DNA of 64,000 bases from Medakamo hakoo (lineage: Eukaryota > Chlorophyta > Trebouxiophyceae > Coccomyxaceae). Shown here piece by piece: positions 9,716-20,167 of this stretch. Within the stretch, counting starts at the first letter, position 1. Every line of letters begins with the position of its first letter. The stretch lies in assembly GCA_026636295.1 (NCBI GenBank), contig CP089454.1, positions 620,001 to 684,000 on the forward strand. Reading direction: 5' to 3'. Made by a program: the position numbers and the translations under genes. Under the pieces are notes generated by a model that saw nothing but the letters and a program-made list of their open reading frames with translations, made no database searches and had not been told where the DNA came from.

Positions 9716-10225
9716 TTTTTTGGTGCGTGCGGACAAATGCAGGAGCGGAGGTGGCGCGCGCAGGAAAAGCTGACGCTCCCTCGGCGGGAGGGTGAGGCAC
9801 GTGCAGAGGACACGGCCGTCAGCCGCGCGCGCGCTCGCGCGCGTGGGTTGTGCGAGGAGAAGAGCGGGCGGGCGGAGTGCGGGACCGTTTTTTTCCGCCG
9901 CCCCTCCGTTCTCGAGAGTGAGCTCCCTCACTCGCACTGCTCTCTCTCACTCGCACTGCTGTTCACTTGCCCGTTCTCTCTGCGCACCGTCCCCCTGTGT
10001 GTGCGTGGGAGGCCCTCACCCCGCCTCTCGCGCGCACACCCCACCTTCCCAACCCCCTACATTTTCTGGCCTCCCCGCACCGCGGCGGGCGCCCCGGCGC
10101 GCCTGTCGTGAAAACGGGGAGTGCGCTTTCCGAAAGGACGTGCGCGCGGCGGCCCTCGTCTCCGCGCCCGGCCTCTCCTCTCTCTTCGCTCTCCGTCCCG
10201 CGGAAGCAACAACACCGCCTCTGAC
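9716..10225. promoter_or_regulatory. Divergent promoter between CDKC and DUF1664 genes
   Basis: 510 bases without a supportable gene. A 15-base direct repeat, CTCACTCGCACTGCT, occurs at 9927-9941 and 9946-9960 within a pyrimidine-rich stretch. It is a candidate core-promoter initiator or factor site. CG-alternating runs lie near 9825-9845. Confidence 0.4.
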
Positions 10226-11502
10226 ATGGCGTCCCGGGGTCTTGTAGGTGCGTGAGGTGGCTGTGTCCCCGCAGTGGGAGTGGCGAGAAGCGGAGTTGGC
10301 GGCCGGCGGGCGCCGCTGTGCCGCATGCGTGCTGGTGTCGGGCCGCGCTCCCCGCGCCTGCTCTCACCATCGCAACTTCCGACCACCATCCCGCCGCGCC
10401 CTCACCCCGCCCGCCCCGTCCCCCCCCCCCCCCCCCCTTTTACCCCTCCCAACCAGGCGCCCTCGTCGGCGCGGGCACGACGGCCGCCTACTACAACGGC
10501 GTCGACGTCATCGGCGTCGCGTCCTCCGTGCTGAGGGGCAAGGGCGGCGGCGGCGGCGGCGGCGGCGGCGCCGACGTCGACCGCCTGGTCGCGCTCGTCG
10601 AACGCCTGGCCCGCGACCGGGGCGGCGTGACGGTCGTCCACGGGTCCGGCGGGCCGGGCGCCGGGTCGGGCGGCGTCATCACCGTCCTCGTCCTCCTCGC
10701 GGGCGGCGGCTTCGTGGCCGCCCGCCTGGCGGGGGCGTCCCTCGCCGACTGCCTGTTCACGACGCGGTCCCAGCTCAAGGCCTCGGTCGCGGGCGTGGCG
10801 GCGGGCGTCGACGCCCTGGCGGGCAAGCTGGCGGGCGCGCGCGCCTACTTCTCCGGCCGCGTCGACGACCTGGCCGCCGACCAGGCGGCCCTGGGCGCCG
10901 CGGTCGGCCGGGTCGGCGACGACGTCGCCCGGGCGCGGGCGGACGTCGCGGCGGTGGCCGGCGAGGTGCGCGGCGTCGCGGCGGGCGTGGCCTCGCTCGA
11001 GGCGGGCCAGCGCGAGGCCCGCGCCGCCCTGCACCTGGCCAATGAGGGCGTCTACCTGCTCTGCCGCGTCGTCTGCGACCTCATGCGGTCGGGCCCCGCC
11101 GACAAGAAGGGCGCGCCCATCTCCGCGGCCGCCGCGGCCCTGGACGAGTATGTGCGCCGGCCCGCGGGCGTGACGGCGGCCGTGCGCGGCCTGGGCTCCC
11201 TCCTGCCGCCGTCGGACGGCGGTGTTGACGGCTCTGCGGCCGGCCCTGGCGGCTTCTACGGTGGGCCCACACGCCCTGGAGGCGGTGGCGGCGGCGGCGG
11301 CGGCGTGACCTTCGGCCTGGACGACGACGCCCTGGGCCTCGGCTCCGGCCTGGGCGTGTATGGCGGCGGGGGAGCGGCCGCCTGGACGGCCAGCGCCACG
11401 ACCGCGCCGCCGCCCACCACCCCGTCCCCGTCCTCCGAGCTGGGGTCGTGCACACGCCGGCCCATGCCCGCGACGGCGGGCTCCTTTGGCTGGCTGTTTT
11501 GA
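10226..11502 (+). CDS. DUF1664 family membrane/coiled-coil protein
   Basis: 355 residues in two exons, 10226-10247 and 10457-11502. The 22-base first exon ends in phase 1 and joins as MASRGLV-GALVGAG, giving the glycine-rich N-terminal hydrophobic segment typical of the family. A second hydrophobic segment (VITVLVLLAGGGFVAA) is at about 85-105. It is followed by the long amphipathic region of heptad-like repeats (about 120-240) that defines plant DUF1664, and by NEGVYLLCRVVC. The C-terminus is Gly-rich and ends in a short Ser/Pro tail. Family role is unknown; plant members are predicted organelle membrane proteins. The intron carries a run of 15 C ahead of its acceptor. Confidence 0.8.
10422..10437 (+). 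repeat. Poly-C tract before a splice acceptor
   Basis: An uninterrupted C run in the DUF1664 intron, followed by TTTTACCCCTCCCAACCAG. It serves as an extreme polypyrimidine tract. Such runs are prone to sequencing and replication slippage. Confidence 0.75.
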
Positions 11503-11983
11503 GCTGAGGACGCATCGTTTTTATTACGTTTCTTCTTCTTCACTTTCAATTTTTAAAAAAGGAGACGCGACTGGACTGCTCCCTCTTTGCCCCGCTCCTT
11601 TTTTCCTTCCGCCACCGGAGGGCGCGACACAGCGCGACCCCGGGATGAAAGGGTTCGCATCACCCGGGTGGTGCAAACAAGCAGGAGGGGAACAGAAAGG
11701 GTGGTGCTCTATTGCCGCGGCGGGCGCGGCGGGCAGGATGGATGGTGGGTTTTTGTTTCGTTCCCACCCCCTCTCCCGTCCGCCGCGCCCGCCCACTGTC
11801 TAAAATGAGGATTTGTAAAACTATCAAGGAAGAAGAAGATAAGTAAAGGAGAGGAAGCGGAGCGAGGCAGCAGCACACACACTCGCACAGGCGTCGCGGG
11901 GAGGGGGGAAGGGGAACGCAAGAAAAAAAGTCGAAAGGGGGTGAAAAGACGGCCTAAAGGTTGTAAAAAAAGTTCTCTCTCTC
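11503..11983. other. Convergent intergenic region, no gene seen
   Basis: 481 bases between the stops of the DUF1664 gene (+) and the aprataxin-like gene (-). AT-richer than the coding DNA around it, with T- and A-runs near 11518-11565. TGTAA at 11814-11818 on the + strand is a possible poly(A) signal. ORFs here are Pro/Arg-rich shadows without family similarity. Confidence 0.5.
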
Positions 11984-14656
11984 TCAACGCACAAACCAGG
12001 GTGCCGCGGCGCCGTGCGCCACCGCGCACGCGTCCTGGTGTTCCTGCAAGGGTTGGATGGACGCGGCGGGCGCGCCGCACCAGTCGCACGCCAGGTCGGC
12101 GCGCAGGGCCGCGGCGGCCGCCTCGGACGACAGCAGCGGCGGCGGCCGCCCGGCTTCCAGCGCTTCCGCCACCACGTCGGCCGGCACGAAGAACGGCCGT
12201 TTGAAGGACAGGTAGTGCTTTTTGGTGCGCATGGACGGCCCACGCAAGTCGGACGACAGCGCGTGCAGGTGGAGCGGCTGGAGCGAGGGCGACGAGTGGA
12301 AGCCGACCAGACGGGCGGCGGGCGGCACGCCGCGGGCGGCCAGCCACGCCCGGCCGGCCACAGCCATGGCCCGGACCAGGGGCGCGTCGCCGGGCCCCAA
12401 ATGAAAGGGCGTCGGCGGCGGGTCCGGCCCGTGGACGAGGACCAGGCCGTGCACGGCGGCCTTCGGGAATTTGTCGGGGGCGATGACCAGGCCCGCGGCC
12501 GGCGGCGTCGGCGCCCAGTTGCCCGTCTCAGCGGAGGGCGGCGGCAGGACGAGCTGCACGCCCGCGGCCGCGTGCGCGCCCGGGTCGGCGGCGATGGACC
12601 AGAGGGCGTGGACGGGGTGGCCGGCCTGCAGGCCGCGCGGCGCGCGGGAGGGCGGCGGGACAGGCCACCCCGGCGGGAGGTGCCGGGGCGGCGGGGAGCG
12701 TGCGGGGGCGCGACCGGCGGCCGCCGCCGCCTGGCGACGCTGCTCCTCCTCCTCCTGCGCAGTGGCGGCCTGGATGGCGGACGCCAGTTGGCCGGCCACG
12801 CCAGCCGCGGACGGAGGAGGGGGTGGGCCGGCGGCCGGCGCGGCGGTCACCTTTCCCTTTTTCCGGGGCGGCAGGGCCGGGCGGTACGCGCCCGGCCCGC
12901 CCGCCCCACACTTGGCCGGCGGTGGGGCGGGCAGGTCGGACGGCTTGCGGATGGGCGGCGCGTCGCCCACGGGAGTGGGCGTGGGCGCTTCCTCGGCGGG
13001 AGCAGCGGCGGGAGCAGCGGCCGGCTTGGCGGTGGTGGTGGTCGTGGTGGCCGCGGGAATGGGGCCACCACCACCACCACCACCACCACCACCTGCCCCG
13101 CCTTCCGAAGGCGGGCTGCTGACGCTCGGCGCGGCGGCGACCGCGCCGCCGGCCGTCGTCGCGGCCGTCGTCACAGCCGTGGCGGCGGCGGGCAGGGCCG
13201 CCGTGCCCGGCCCGGCCGTCACGCCAGACGCACCGAGCACGCCGCTGCTCATGCGCGGCGGGCCCGTCGACAGGGCGGCGAACGCGGACGGCCGGGGCGG
13301 GCCCAGCGGCGAGCCAGGGGACAGAGGAGGACCGGCAGGAGTGGGCGCGCCGCCCACAGCACCGGCTTCCGCCGCGGGGCGCCCGCCCGCGACGAGGGGC
13401 GGCGGGGGCGCGCCGCCGCTCGTCCCGCCGCCGGACCGCGCGGCCCAGGTCGCAACGGCCGCGGCCGCTTCCGCGTCGTTTTTGCACACCATGACGGACG
13501 CCAGGCCTTCAGGCGGACCCGTGGTGGGCATGCCCGCCTCTGCAAACGTGGCGGCCATGCGGCCCACGACGGCGCGCGCGCGCGGGCCTTGCAGGCCGCC
13601 TTCGTGCGCTTCCCGCCCGGCCGCGCGCTCGCCGCACGCCTTGGTCGGCAGGTCCAGGACGACGGCGTGGACGGGGACGTTGGCAGCCGCGGCGGCCGCG
13701 ACAAAGTCGGCCCGCTGGCCCGCGTCCAGGTTGCACCGGTCCACGACCACGGACGAGCGGCGCGGCCCCGCGAGCGCGGCCGCCGTCGCGGCGACGCACG
13801 TCGCCCGCCGCCCCGCCGAGCCCGGGCGCGGCCCGGCCGAATCCTGGTTGACCCGGGTCCACGTGCCGGGCGGGCACCGGGCCAGCAACGACTGGGCAAA
13901 ATGGGATTTGCCAGAGCCGGGCAGGCCGACGAGGAGGAGGAGGACGGGGGGCGGCGGCGGGCCGGCGGCCGGCGGGTGGGCCGGCGGCGCGGCGGCAGGC
14001 AGGGGCGGCGGCGCGGCGGCCGGCGCCACCGCCGCCGGCCCTTCGCCGCTCAGCCGCCGAGATGAAATGCCGCCGCTGGGGATGGACCGCAGGCCGGGCG
14101 GCGGCGCGGCGGCGCTGCCACCGCCGCCGCCGCCGCCCGCCGACGCGCCGCTCAGGCTGGACGCGCCGCCGCCCTCCAGGCTCTCGCGCGGCACCAGCAC
14201 GCCAAACTCGTTGCGCACCCGCTTTTTAATGCCGATGGAGCCTTTGGGCCGCCCCCGCCCGCGCGGCGGCGCGTCCGGAGGCGGGGCTGGGGCGGGCGGC
14301 GCGCCGCGCATGATGCGCACGTGGCCCGCCGCGCCCGCGCTCGCCGGGCTCACCAGCACTTCGTCGCCCTCGCACAGGTACAGCGGTTCGACGCCCAGCT
14401 GGATGTACCCCTTCAACGCGCCCGTGCGGACGACGGCGATGGGCCCGGCGCCGACGCGCGTGATGCGGGCCACCGGCACGATGCCTGGCGCAGACGCGGC
14501 AAACGCGGCCGCGCCCGGGTCGGTCGCGGCCGACACTGGTTCGATGAGCACGGCCTCCTTGGCGACGACGGCCGACCGAATTTGGGCGCGACCCACTCTG
14601 CACGGCATGGAAAGGCGGCGCCCGTCCGCAAAGGCGAGCAGCGGGACGGCCTGCAT
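11984..14656 (-). CDS. Aprataxin-like protein: FHA-like, AT-hook, P-loop kinase, HIT and zinc finger
   Basis: 890-residue single-exon protein, probably a nuclear DNA strand-break end-processing enzyme. In order: an FHA-like domain (about 15-105, ending GYIQLGVEPLYLCEGDEVLV), an AT-hook (RGRGRPKGS, 132-140), a PNKP-like P-loop kinase domain (Walker A GLPGSGKS at 244-251, RVNQDS, VVVDRCNLDAGQR), a long low-complexity linker (about 400-660), the aprataxin HIT domain (LHLHALSSD near 795, RTKKHYLSFKRPFF) and a C-terminal zinc finger (CDWC near 857 with H-x7-H). P-loop plus HIT plus finger is the layout of plant aprataxin-like proteins. The middle His nucleophile is kept, but the first His of the triad is Pro here. 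ATG at 14656 puts the FHA strand near the start. Confidence 0.85.
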   Translation of the reverse strand: MQAVPLLAFADGRRLSMPCRVGRAQIRSAVVAKEAVLIEPVSAATDPGAAAFAASAPGIVPVARITRVGAGPIAVVRTGALKGYIQLGVEPLYLCEGDEVLVSPASAGAAGHVRIMRGAPPAPAPPPDAPPRGRGRPKGSIGIKKRVRNEFGVLVPRESLEGGGASSLSGASAGGGGGGGSAAAPPPGLRSIPSGGISSRRLSGEGPAAVAPAAAPPPLPAAAPPAHPPAAGPPPPPVLLLLVGLPGSGKSHFAQSLLARCPPGTWTRVNQDSAGPRPGSAGRRATCVAATAAALAGPRRSSVVVDRCNLDAGQRADFVAAAAAANVPVHAVVLDLPTKACGERAAGREAHEGGLQGPRARAVVGRMAATFAEAGMPTTGPPEGLASVMVCKNDAEAAAAVATWAARSGGGTSGGAPPPPLVAGGRPAAEAGAVGGAPTPAGPPLSPGSPLGPPRPSAFAALSTGPPRMSSGVLGASGVTAGPGTAALPAAATAVTTAATTAGGAVAAAPSVSSPPSEGGAGGGGGGGGGGPIPAATTTTTTAKPAAAPAAAPAEEAPTPTPVGDAPPIRKPSDLPAPPPAKCGAGGPGAYRPALPPRKKGKVTAAPAAGPPPPPSAAGVAGQLASAIQAATAQEEEEQRRQAAAAAGRAPARSPPPRHLPPGWPVPPPSRAPRGLQAGHPVHALWSIAADPGAHAAAGVQLVLPPPSAETGNWAPTPPAAGLVIAPDKFPKAAVHGLVLVHGPDPPPTPFHLGPGDAPLVRAMAVAGRAWLAARGVPPAARLVGFHSSPSLQPLHLHALSSDLRGPSMRTKKHYLSFKRPFFVPADVVAEALEAGRPPPLLSSEAAAAALRADLACDWCGAPAASIQPLQEHQDACAVAHGAAAPWFVR

Positions 14657-15082
14657 GGCGCCCCGTCTCTCCGCGAAGCCGTTTTCTTTTTCTCGCGCCC
14701 CTGAATGCGCGCGCGACGTCGGAAAAAAAGAAACGCCGCCGCGCCGGCTGCGTCGGTGCGCCTGGCCTCGAATTCGCGAGTGCAAGCTGAGATCGGATGG
14801 CGATCAATCGGCCCACGAAGAGAGCGGCCGCGGAAAGGCCGGGTGGAGGGCGCGCGCGGCCGAGGCGCGCGCTGCTGCTTTGTTTTTTTGCCGCGTGGGC
14901 GTTTTTTTTCTCTGCCCTATTACTCATGATTATTAGGCGACTCTCTTATTTTCCGTCATATCCACAAACGGCTCGGCGGACCACGGCCCGTCATGCAATC
15001 TCAATCGACACAAACACAAAAAAAATGCTCTCTCTCTCTCTCTCTCTCTCGTTCTTTCTACGCCCAAACGCTCCCTTTCTTT
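14657..15082. promoter_or_regulatory. Intergenic region upstream of the aprataxin-like gene
   Basis: 426 bases between the Ca2+-ATPase stop and the aprataxin-like start, both on the - strand. The part from about 14915 to 15060 is notably AT-rich for this genome (ATGATTATTAGG, CTTATTTTCCG). It includes an A-run and a (CT)n tract at 15028-15051. It must hold the ATPase 3' end and the downstream promoter. No RNA gene recognised. Confidence 0.45.
15028..15051. repeat. (CT)n microsatellite
   Basis: Perfect CT dinucleotide run of about 12 units, beginning after an A8 run, in the 3' region of the Ca2+-ATPase gene. Confidence 0.9.
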
Positions 15083-16013
15083 CTAGCCCCCACGCTGCGC
15101 CCGTGGCGGTCGCGGCGGCAGCGCCACCAGCACCCGGCGCACGACCAGCGACACCGCCCCGATGCCGGCGCACGCCGCCCAGGCGACGGGCCCCAACGGC
15201 ACCGTCCCGAAGGCCGGGCCTCCAAACTGGATGATCGCGGCTTGGATCGCCACCTCCGCCGCCCAGACACCCAGGAACAGCGGGTTGGACCGCACGCCCG
15301 CGAGCGGGTCGGCCTCATCCCGCACCTTGCGCGCGTTCACCTGGTTGAACAGGCTCATGCACACAAACGCGTGGAAGGCGACCGTGTTGGCCGCGGACGC
15401 GGGGTCGCCGGACGCCGCCGCGACGGGGTCGGCCGCGGCGATGGCGGCCGACCCGCCGCCCAGCACCAGCGCCGCCATGACGCCCAGCTGGAAGGCGGCC
15501 TGCCCGCCCACGTGCTTCAGCAGGTGGGGCGGGAGCAGCGGGTCGGCCGGGGAGGGGGGCGGGCCGTCCAAGACGGAGGCGTCGGGCGGGTCGGTGGCCA
15601 GGGCCAGCTGTGGAGGGGTAGGTTTTGGAGGGGGGCGCGCGTGGCGCGTGAGCGGCGGTTGGACTGCGCGGGTGGTCGACCGACCTCCCCCACCACCCAC
15701 CACCGACCACCCAAAAAAAAAACGACGCACCGCGCCCAACGAGTCTGCGACGAGATTGACGTACAGCATTTCCGCGGGGGAAAGCGGCGAGTCCCCCGCG
15801 GCCAGCGCGCCCGCAGCCACCGTCGCGACCGCGCAAATGTTGACGACCAGCTGGAAGGAGAGGAAGGCGGCCGTGCGGGCGTACACGTTGCGCCCCCACC
15901 GCAGCGCGGCGACGACCGAGGCGAACGAGTCGTCGAGCAGGAGGATGTCGGCCGCGGCCTTGGCGACGGGCGCGCCCGACGCCATGGCGAAGCCCACGTC
16001 CGCGGCGGCCAGG

Positions 16014-16045
<32 letters not shown>

Positions 16046-18224
16046 CGCGACGACGGGCGCGTGACGGCGGGGCGTGGACGCGCTGGTGGCCTCCGCGGCC
16101 GCGGCGGCGTTGCCGGCGCCCGCGCGCAGGGCGCGCACGATGACCAGCTTGTCGCGTGGGGAGCAGCGGGCCAGCACGCGCAAGCGGGGCCAGAGCGACG
16201 CAAAAGCGGCCGCGTCCAGTGGGCCGTCGGGCCCGGACGGCAGCACGGCCGCCCGGAAAGCCGGGCCAGTCATGACGGCGGCGTCCCCTTCGTCCTCGGC
16301 ATCTCTTAAAATCCCCGCCTGGCGCGCGATGGCCGCGGCCGTGGCGGGCGCGTCGCCCGTCAGCATCTTCACGTCCACGCCCGCGCCGAGGCACGCCGCC
16401 ACAGCGGCGGGGACTTCGGGGCGGAGCGGGTCGGAAATGGACACGACGGCGATGAGGGTGAGGCCGGACGACAGGTCGACGCCGGCCAGGGAATGCGGCG
16501 GGCTGCTGCCGCCTCCGCCCCCTTCGACGTCGGTCGCCACCACTTCCACGTCCCGGTACGCCAGGGCGACGACGCGCGCGCCGCCGGTCGCCATGGACGA
16601 CACGAGGGACGCGCCGTCTTCGGGCGACAGCGGCACGGCCTCGCCGTCTGGCGCCAGGCGGGAGGTGCACCGGCCCACCACGACTTCGGCCGCGCCTTTC
16701 ACGTACGCGCGGGCGGGGATGAGGGCGGAGGACGGTGACACCGCCGCCGCCTCGCCGCCTTCAAAGGACGAGTCCGCGGCCGCCTCGGCGTCGAGCGACC
16801 CGGACCGGCGCACCAGGGTCGCCATGGTCTTGGCCTCGGACGAGAACGGCGCGACGGCGAGGACGGCCCCGCCCGCGGTCGACCGCGCGCGCTCGTAGTC
16901 CGAGCCCAAGTTGACGCACAGGCCCAGGAGCGCGCATTCCGTGCGTGAGCCGACGGGCACCCAGGCGGTCGAGGTGGACGGCGGGGAGGAGGGCGACGAC
17001 CCGTCCACACCACCACCACCCGCCAGGTCGGCCGCGTCGGCGGCTTCGGCTGCGACGACGCCGGCCGCAGCCGCGGCCGCGCTCGCTTCCGCGACCGCGA
17101 CGCCCGGCAGGAAACGCAGGTTGGCCGTGGAATTGATGGCGGCCGACCGGACGAGCAGGTCGAATTCCCGCGGCGCCAGGCCCAGCGGGTGGGCCCACGC
17201 CCCGCCGCGCCGGGTGTGCGCGCGCGCCTGGCCCGCGGCCGCGGTCGGTGGGAGCGACCCACACCCGCACCCGCCACCGTCCGACCCACCACCCCCGCCG
17301 CCGCCGCCGGGCGGCAGGTCCACTTCACGGCCGGCCAGCCACAGGCGAGACGCGACCATGTCGTTGGCCGTGAGCGTGCCGGTCTTGTCCGTCACCACGC
17401 ACGTCGCGCAGCCCATGGTCTCCGCGGCGGCCAGCCGCCGGACGAGCGTGGCGTCGGCCAGCATGCGTTTCACGGAGTAGGCCAGCGACATGGTGACGGC
17501 GAGGGGCAGGCCTTCCGGAATGGCGACGACGAGGACGGTGATGGCGGTGATGGCGGCGTGCAGGGCGTCCCGGGCCAGGGACGGGTCCAGGGACCGCGTC
17601 CCGGCCGCGAGTCCGGTCAGCAGCGGCCAGGCGAGCGCGCCGCCGACGAGGGCGGCCGCGGCCGCGCCGGCCCGCCCGATCGACCCGGCCAGGTCGCCCA
17701 GCTTGCGCTCCAGCGCCGTCTGTTCGCGCAGGCCGGCGGCCGGGTCCAAAGCCGACGACGACGCGGCGGCCGGGCCGTCCACGCCCGTCACCGCGCCAAG
17801 GATCGCGCCCGCCTGGGAGCGCAGGCCGACGGCCGTGAGCAGGGCGACGCCCCGGCCCGACAGCACGCGCGCGCCCGACAGCAGGCCATCGCCCGCGCTC
17901 TTGCCGACGTCTTTCGACTCGCCGGTGAGCGCGGCCTCGTCGCACCGCACGTCCGCCGCCGCGACGGCAATGCCGTCGGCCGGCAGGATGTCGCCCGCCT
18001 CAAAGAGCAGGCAGTCGCCGACGACCAGGTCGGACGACCGCACTTCGAGGGAGGCGCCGCCCCGGACGACGGTCACGGTCGGGTCCGCCGCGAGCGCGGC
18101 CAGGCCGCGGAACTGGGCTTCCTTCTGGGCGTCGTTGGCGGCCGTGACGCCCACGACGACGGCGACGGCGGCCAGGATGGCGGCGCCGTCGATCCACCCC
18201 GGCGGTTGGGACAGCGGCGGCGGC

Positions 18225-18265
<41 letters not shown>

Positions 18266-18901
18266 GGCCGTCGCCGCCGCCGGCTCGTCCGCGCCGCCCA
18301 CGCCGAGCTCCAACGCCAGGGATGCGATGCCGCACGCGATGAGCGTGAGCACCGTCGGGTCGGACGCGGCGGAGGCGACCAGTTCCAGCAAAGAGACGGG
18401 CTGGCGCTCGGGCACGGCGTTCCTCCCCGCCCACGCCCGCCGGGCTTCGAGGGCGGGCGGCGACGCGTCGTGCAGGCCTGCCTCTGCGGACGATTGCAGG
18501 GCGGACGCCAGGGCGTCAATGGACGTCAGGCCGGCTTTGACCGCGGCGGGCGTCGTGAACGGGTCCGCCCCCGCGTCGGCGGTGAGCGCCGCGAGCGTGG
18601 CCGGGTCGACCGAAAAGGGCGAGGGCGGCGACGGTGACGGAGGTTCACGGTCATCGGGCGGCGGCAGCGGAGGGCTCGGAGGCGGCACGCTTGACGGCGG
18701 TGCGCGCGGGACGTCCGGCTTGGTCAGGCTGTCCACCGCCCGGTCCGCGGGCGCGGCGGACGGCGGGCGGGCGGCAGGACGGAGGACGGCGACGTGGCGG
18801 GCGGGCAGTGTCGAAAGCCATGGGCGCCGGGCCGTAATCGGCCCGCCCGGCACCCGGGGCGCCCGTCGACCCGGTCTGAACGTTGACCGATGCATGTGCA
18901 T
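15083..18901 (-). CDS. P2B-type (PMCA/ACA) calcium-transporting ATPase
   Basis: Pumps Ca2+ out of the cytosol at the expense of ATP. Two exons, 18901-15731 and 15607-15083, encode 1231 residues. The 123-base intron (GTGCG...CAG) is stop-free and in frame. Its removal gives the P2B signature NLVADSLGALALATDPP. Also seen: TGES in the actuator domain, PEGLPLAVTMSLAYSVK in TM4, the phosphorylation site DKTGTLT, KGAAEVV in the nucleotide domain and TGDGVNDAP in the hinge. The C-terminal helices include AFHAFVCMSLFNQVNAR. The N-terminus carries a long Arg/Pro/Ala-rich extension that could be a plastid transit peptide or an autoinhibitory tail. A poly-Ala run from a GCT repeat lies in the TM1-TM2 loop. 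Two in-frame ATGs (18901, 18895) open the frame; the first was used. Confidence 0.92.
18225..18262. repeat. (CAG/CTG)12 trinucleotide repeat in coding sequence
   Basis: Twelve perfect GCA units on the + strand, read as GCT/GCC alanine codons in the Ca2+-ATPase. They encode an Ala run in the first extracytosolic loop. Likely length-polymorphic. Confidence 0.9.
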
Positions 18902-18995
18902 GCGTTCAGCAGGCGGTCGCCATGGCGGGAGTGCGCGTGCCCGGCGCGCGCGGCGGCGGAAAACGCAAGCGCCACCGACGACACAAGTTTCGTGT

Positions 18996-19003
18996 ATAAA
19001 AAG
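18996..19003 (+). promoter_or_regulatory. TATA box of TRAPPC1
   Basis: TATAAAAA lies in the 228-base divergent region between the Ca2+-ATPase and TRAPPC1 starts, 126 bases before the TRAPPC1 ATG and oriented toward it. It is the clearest TATA box in the window. Confidence 0.6.
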
Positions 19004-19129
19004 CGGCGTGCGCGCTCAGACGCTCTTTTTCCGCCCGGCCCGTGTGTGTGTGTGTGGCGCCGCGCGTCCCACACAACGCACACACAACCCGCAGGTGGGG
19101 GCGTGCGTTCCACGCTCCACGTGCACAGC

Positions 19130-20014
19130 ATGTCCGCCCTCAACACCCTGCTGGGCCGCGACTCGTCCTCCACCGCCGCGGCTTTGGCGACCGCCGACGC
19201 GGGCGCGCAGCAGCCGGCATCAACGCAGCAGCAACAGCCATCCCGGCCGCGCGCCTTGTGCGCCTACTTCTTCGACCGGGCGGGCACCGCACTCCATTAT
19301 GCGGAGTGGCACCGGCCCAAACCCGTGTCTGCGGGGGCCGGCTCGCCGGCAGACGACGCCAAAATGATGTTTGGGCTGCTGTTTTCGCTGCGCACGCTCG
19401 CTGCTGCCGTCGAACCGCTCAGGTGTGCAGGCAGGACGGGTGGCGGGGGGACGTCTGGCCGTGCTGGCCGTGCGTTTGGGAGTTGGAGGGGACGGAGCGT
19501 TGCGCGGCGGCGTTCTCGCGTGCGTTGCCACGAAACCAATGCCCCTTCATCCATCCCCCACCCCAACCTCTCTCCCCATCCCAGCCCGGACAAGCAGCAG
19601 CTGGGCGCCCCGCTCCGCATCGGGGACGGCTGCTCCTTCCGGTCGTTCACGACGAACAATTACAAGCTGCACGCGCTGGAGAGCCCGTCCGGGTTGAAGG
19701 TGAAAAGAGAGGGAGAGAGAGAGGGATGGAAGCGTGGGTTGTGTGTTTGTGTCCAGCGACCTCTCCCTCACCCCGCCACACACCCCTCCCCCGACCCTTA
19801 GATCGTCCTGCTGACCGACCCGGGCGTCGGCGACCTGGGCGACCACCTAGCCCACCTGTACGCGGCGGTCTGGGTGGAGTACGTGTCCCGCAACCCGGCG
19901 GCGGCGGCCGGGAGGAGTGGCGGCGGCGGCGAGACACCAGGCGGCCTGAGGTCTGCTGGCCCGCTGTTCGCGGCCAAGCTGGACGCGTACCTGGCGAGCA
20001 TTGGCCTGCTGTGA
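19130..20014 (+). CDS. TRAPPC1: TRAPP complex subunit 1 (TRAPPC1/Bet5)
   Basis: Core longin-fold subunit of the TRAPP tethering complex, the Rab1/Ypt1 exchange factor acting in ER-Golgi and Golgi traffic. Three exons, 19130-19422, 19585-19699 and 19802-20014, encode 206 residues. Motifs in order: CAYFFDRAGTALHYAEWHRP, KMMFGLLFSLRTLA, FTTNNYKLHALESPSGLK, IVLLTDPGVGDL and AVWVEYVSRNP. The usual family length is about 145; here there are about 40 extra N-terminal residues rich in Ala and Gln, and a Gly-rich insert before the last helix. Preceded by a TATA box. The next gene follows 153 bases on, in the same direction. Confidence 0.93.
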
Positions 20015-20040
20015 GGGTGTTGGGGTAGAGGCCGCGTTGT

Positions 20041-20068
20041 AGAAGAGAGAGAGAGAGAGAGAGAGAGC
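20041..20068. repeat. (GA)n microsatellite
   Basis: GA run of about 14 units between the TRAPPC1 stop and the SH3BGRL-like start, in the presumed TRAPPC1 3' untranslated region. Confidence 0.9.
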
Positions 20069-20167
20069 TAGGGTGTGATTCATTCCGTCCGTGGATGCGA
20101 GGCGTCAGCGGGTTGAGGCCCGCCCCACCTCCCCAGAGCGTCGAAACGAAACACACAGCGCGCGACC

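Noticed and set aside
12471-14936. 821-codon open frame on the + strand opposite the aprataxin-like gene
   Set aside because: Translation is Gly/Ala/Pro/Arg low complexity with no family motif. It mirrors the real gene on the other strand, which has FHA, P-loop, HIT and zinc-finger motifs. High GC leaves antisense frames open.
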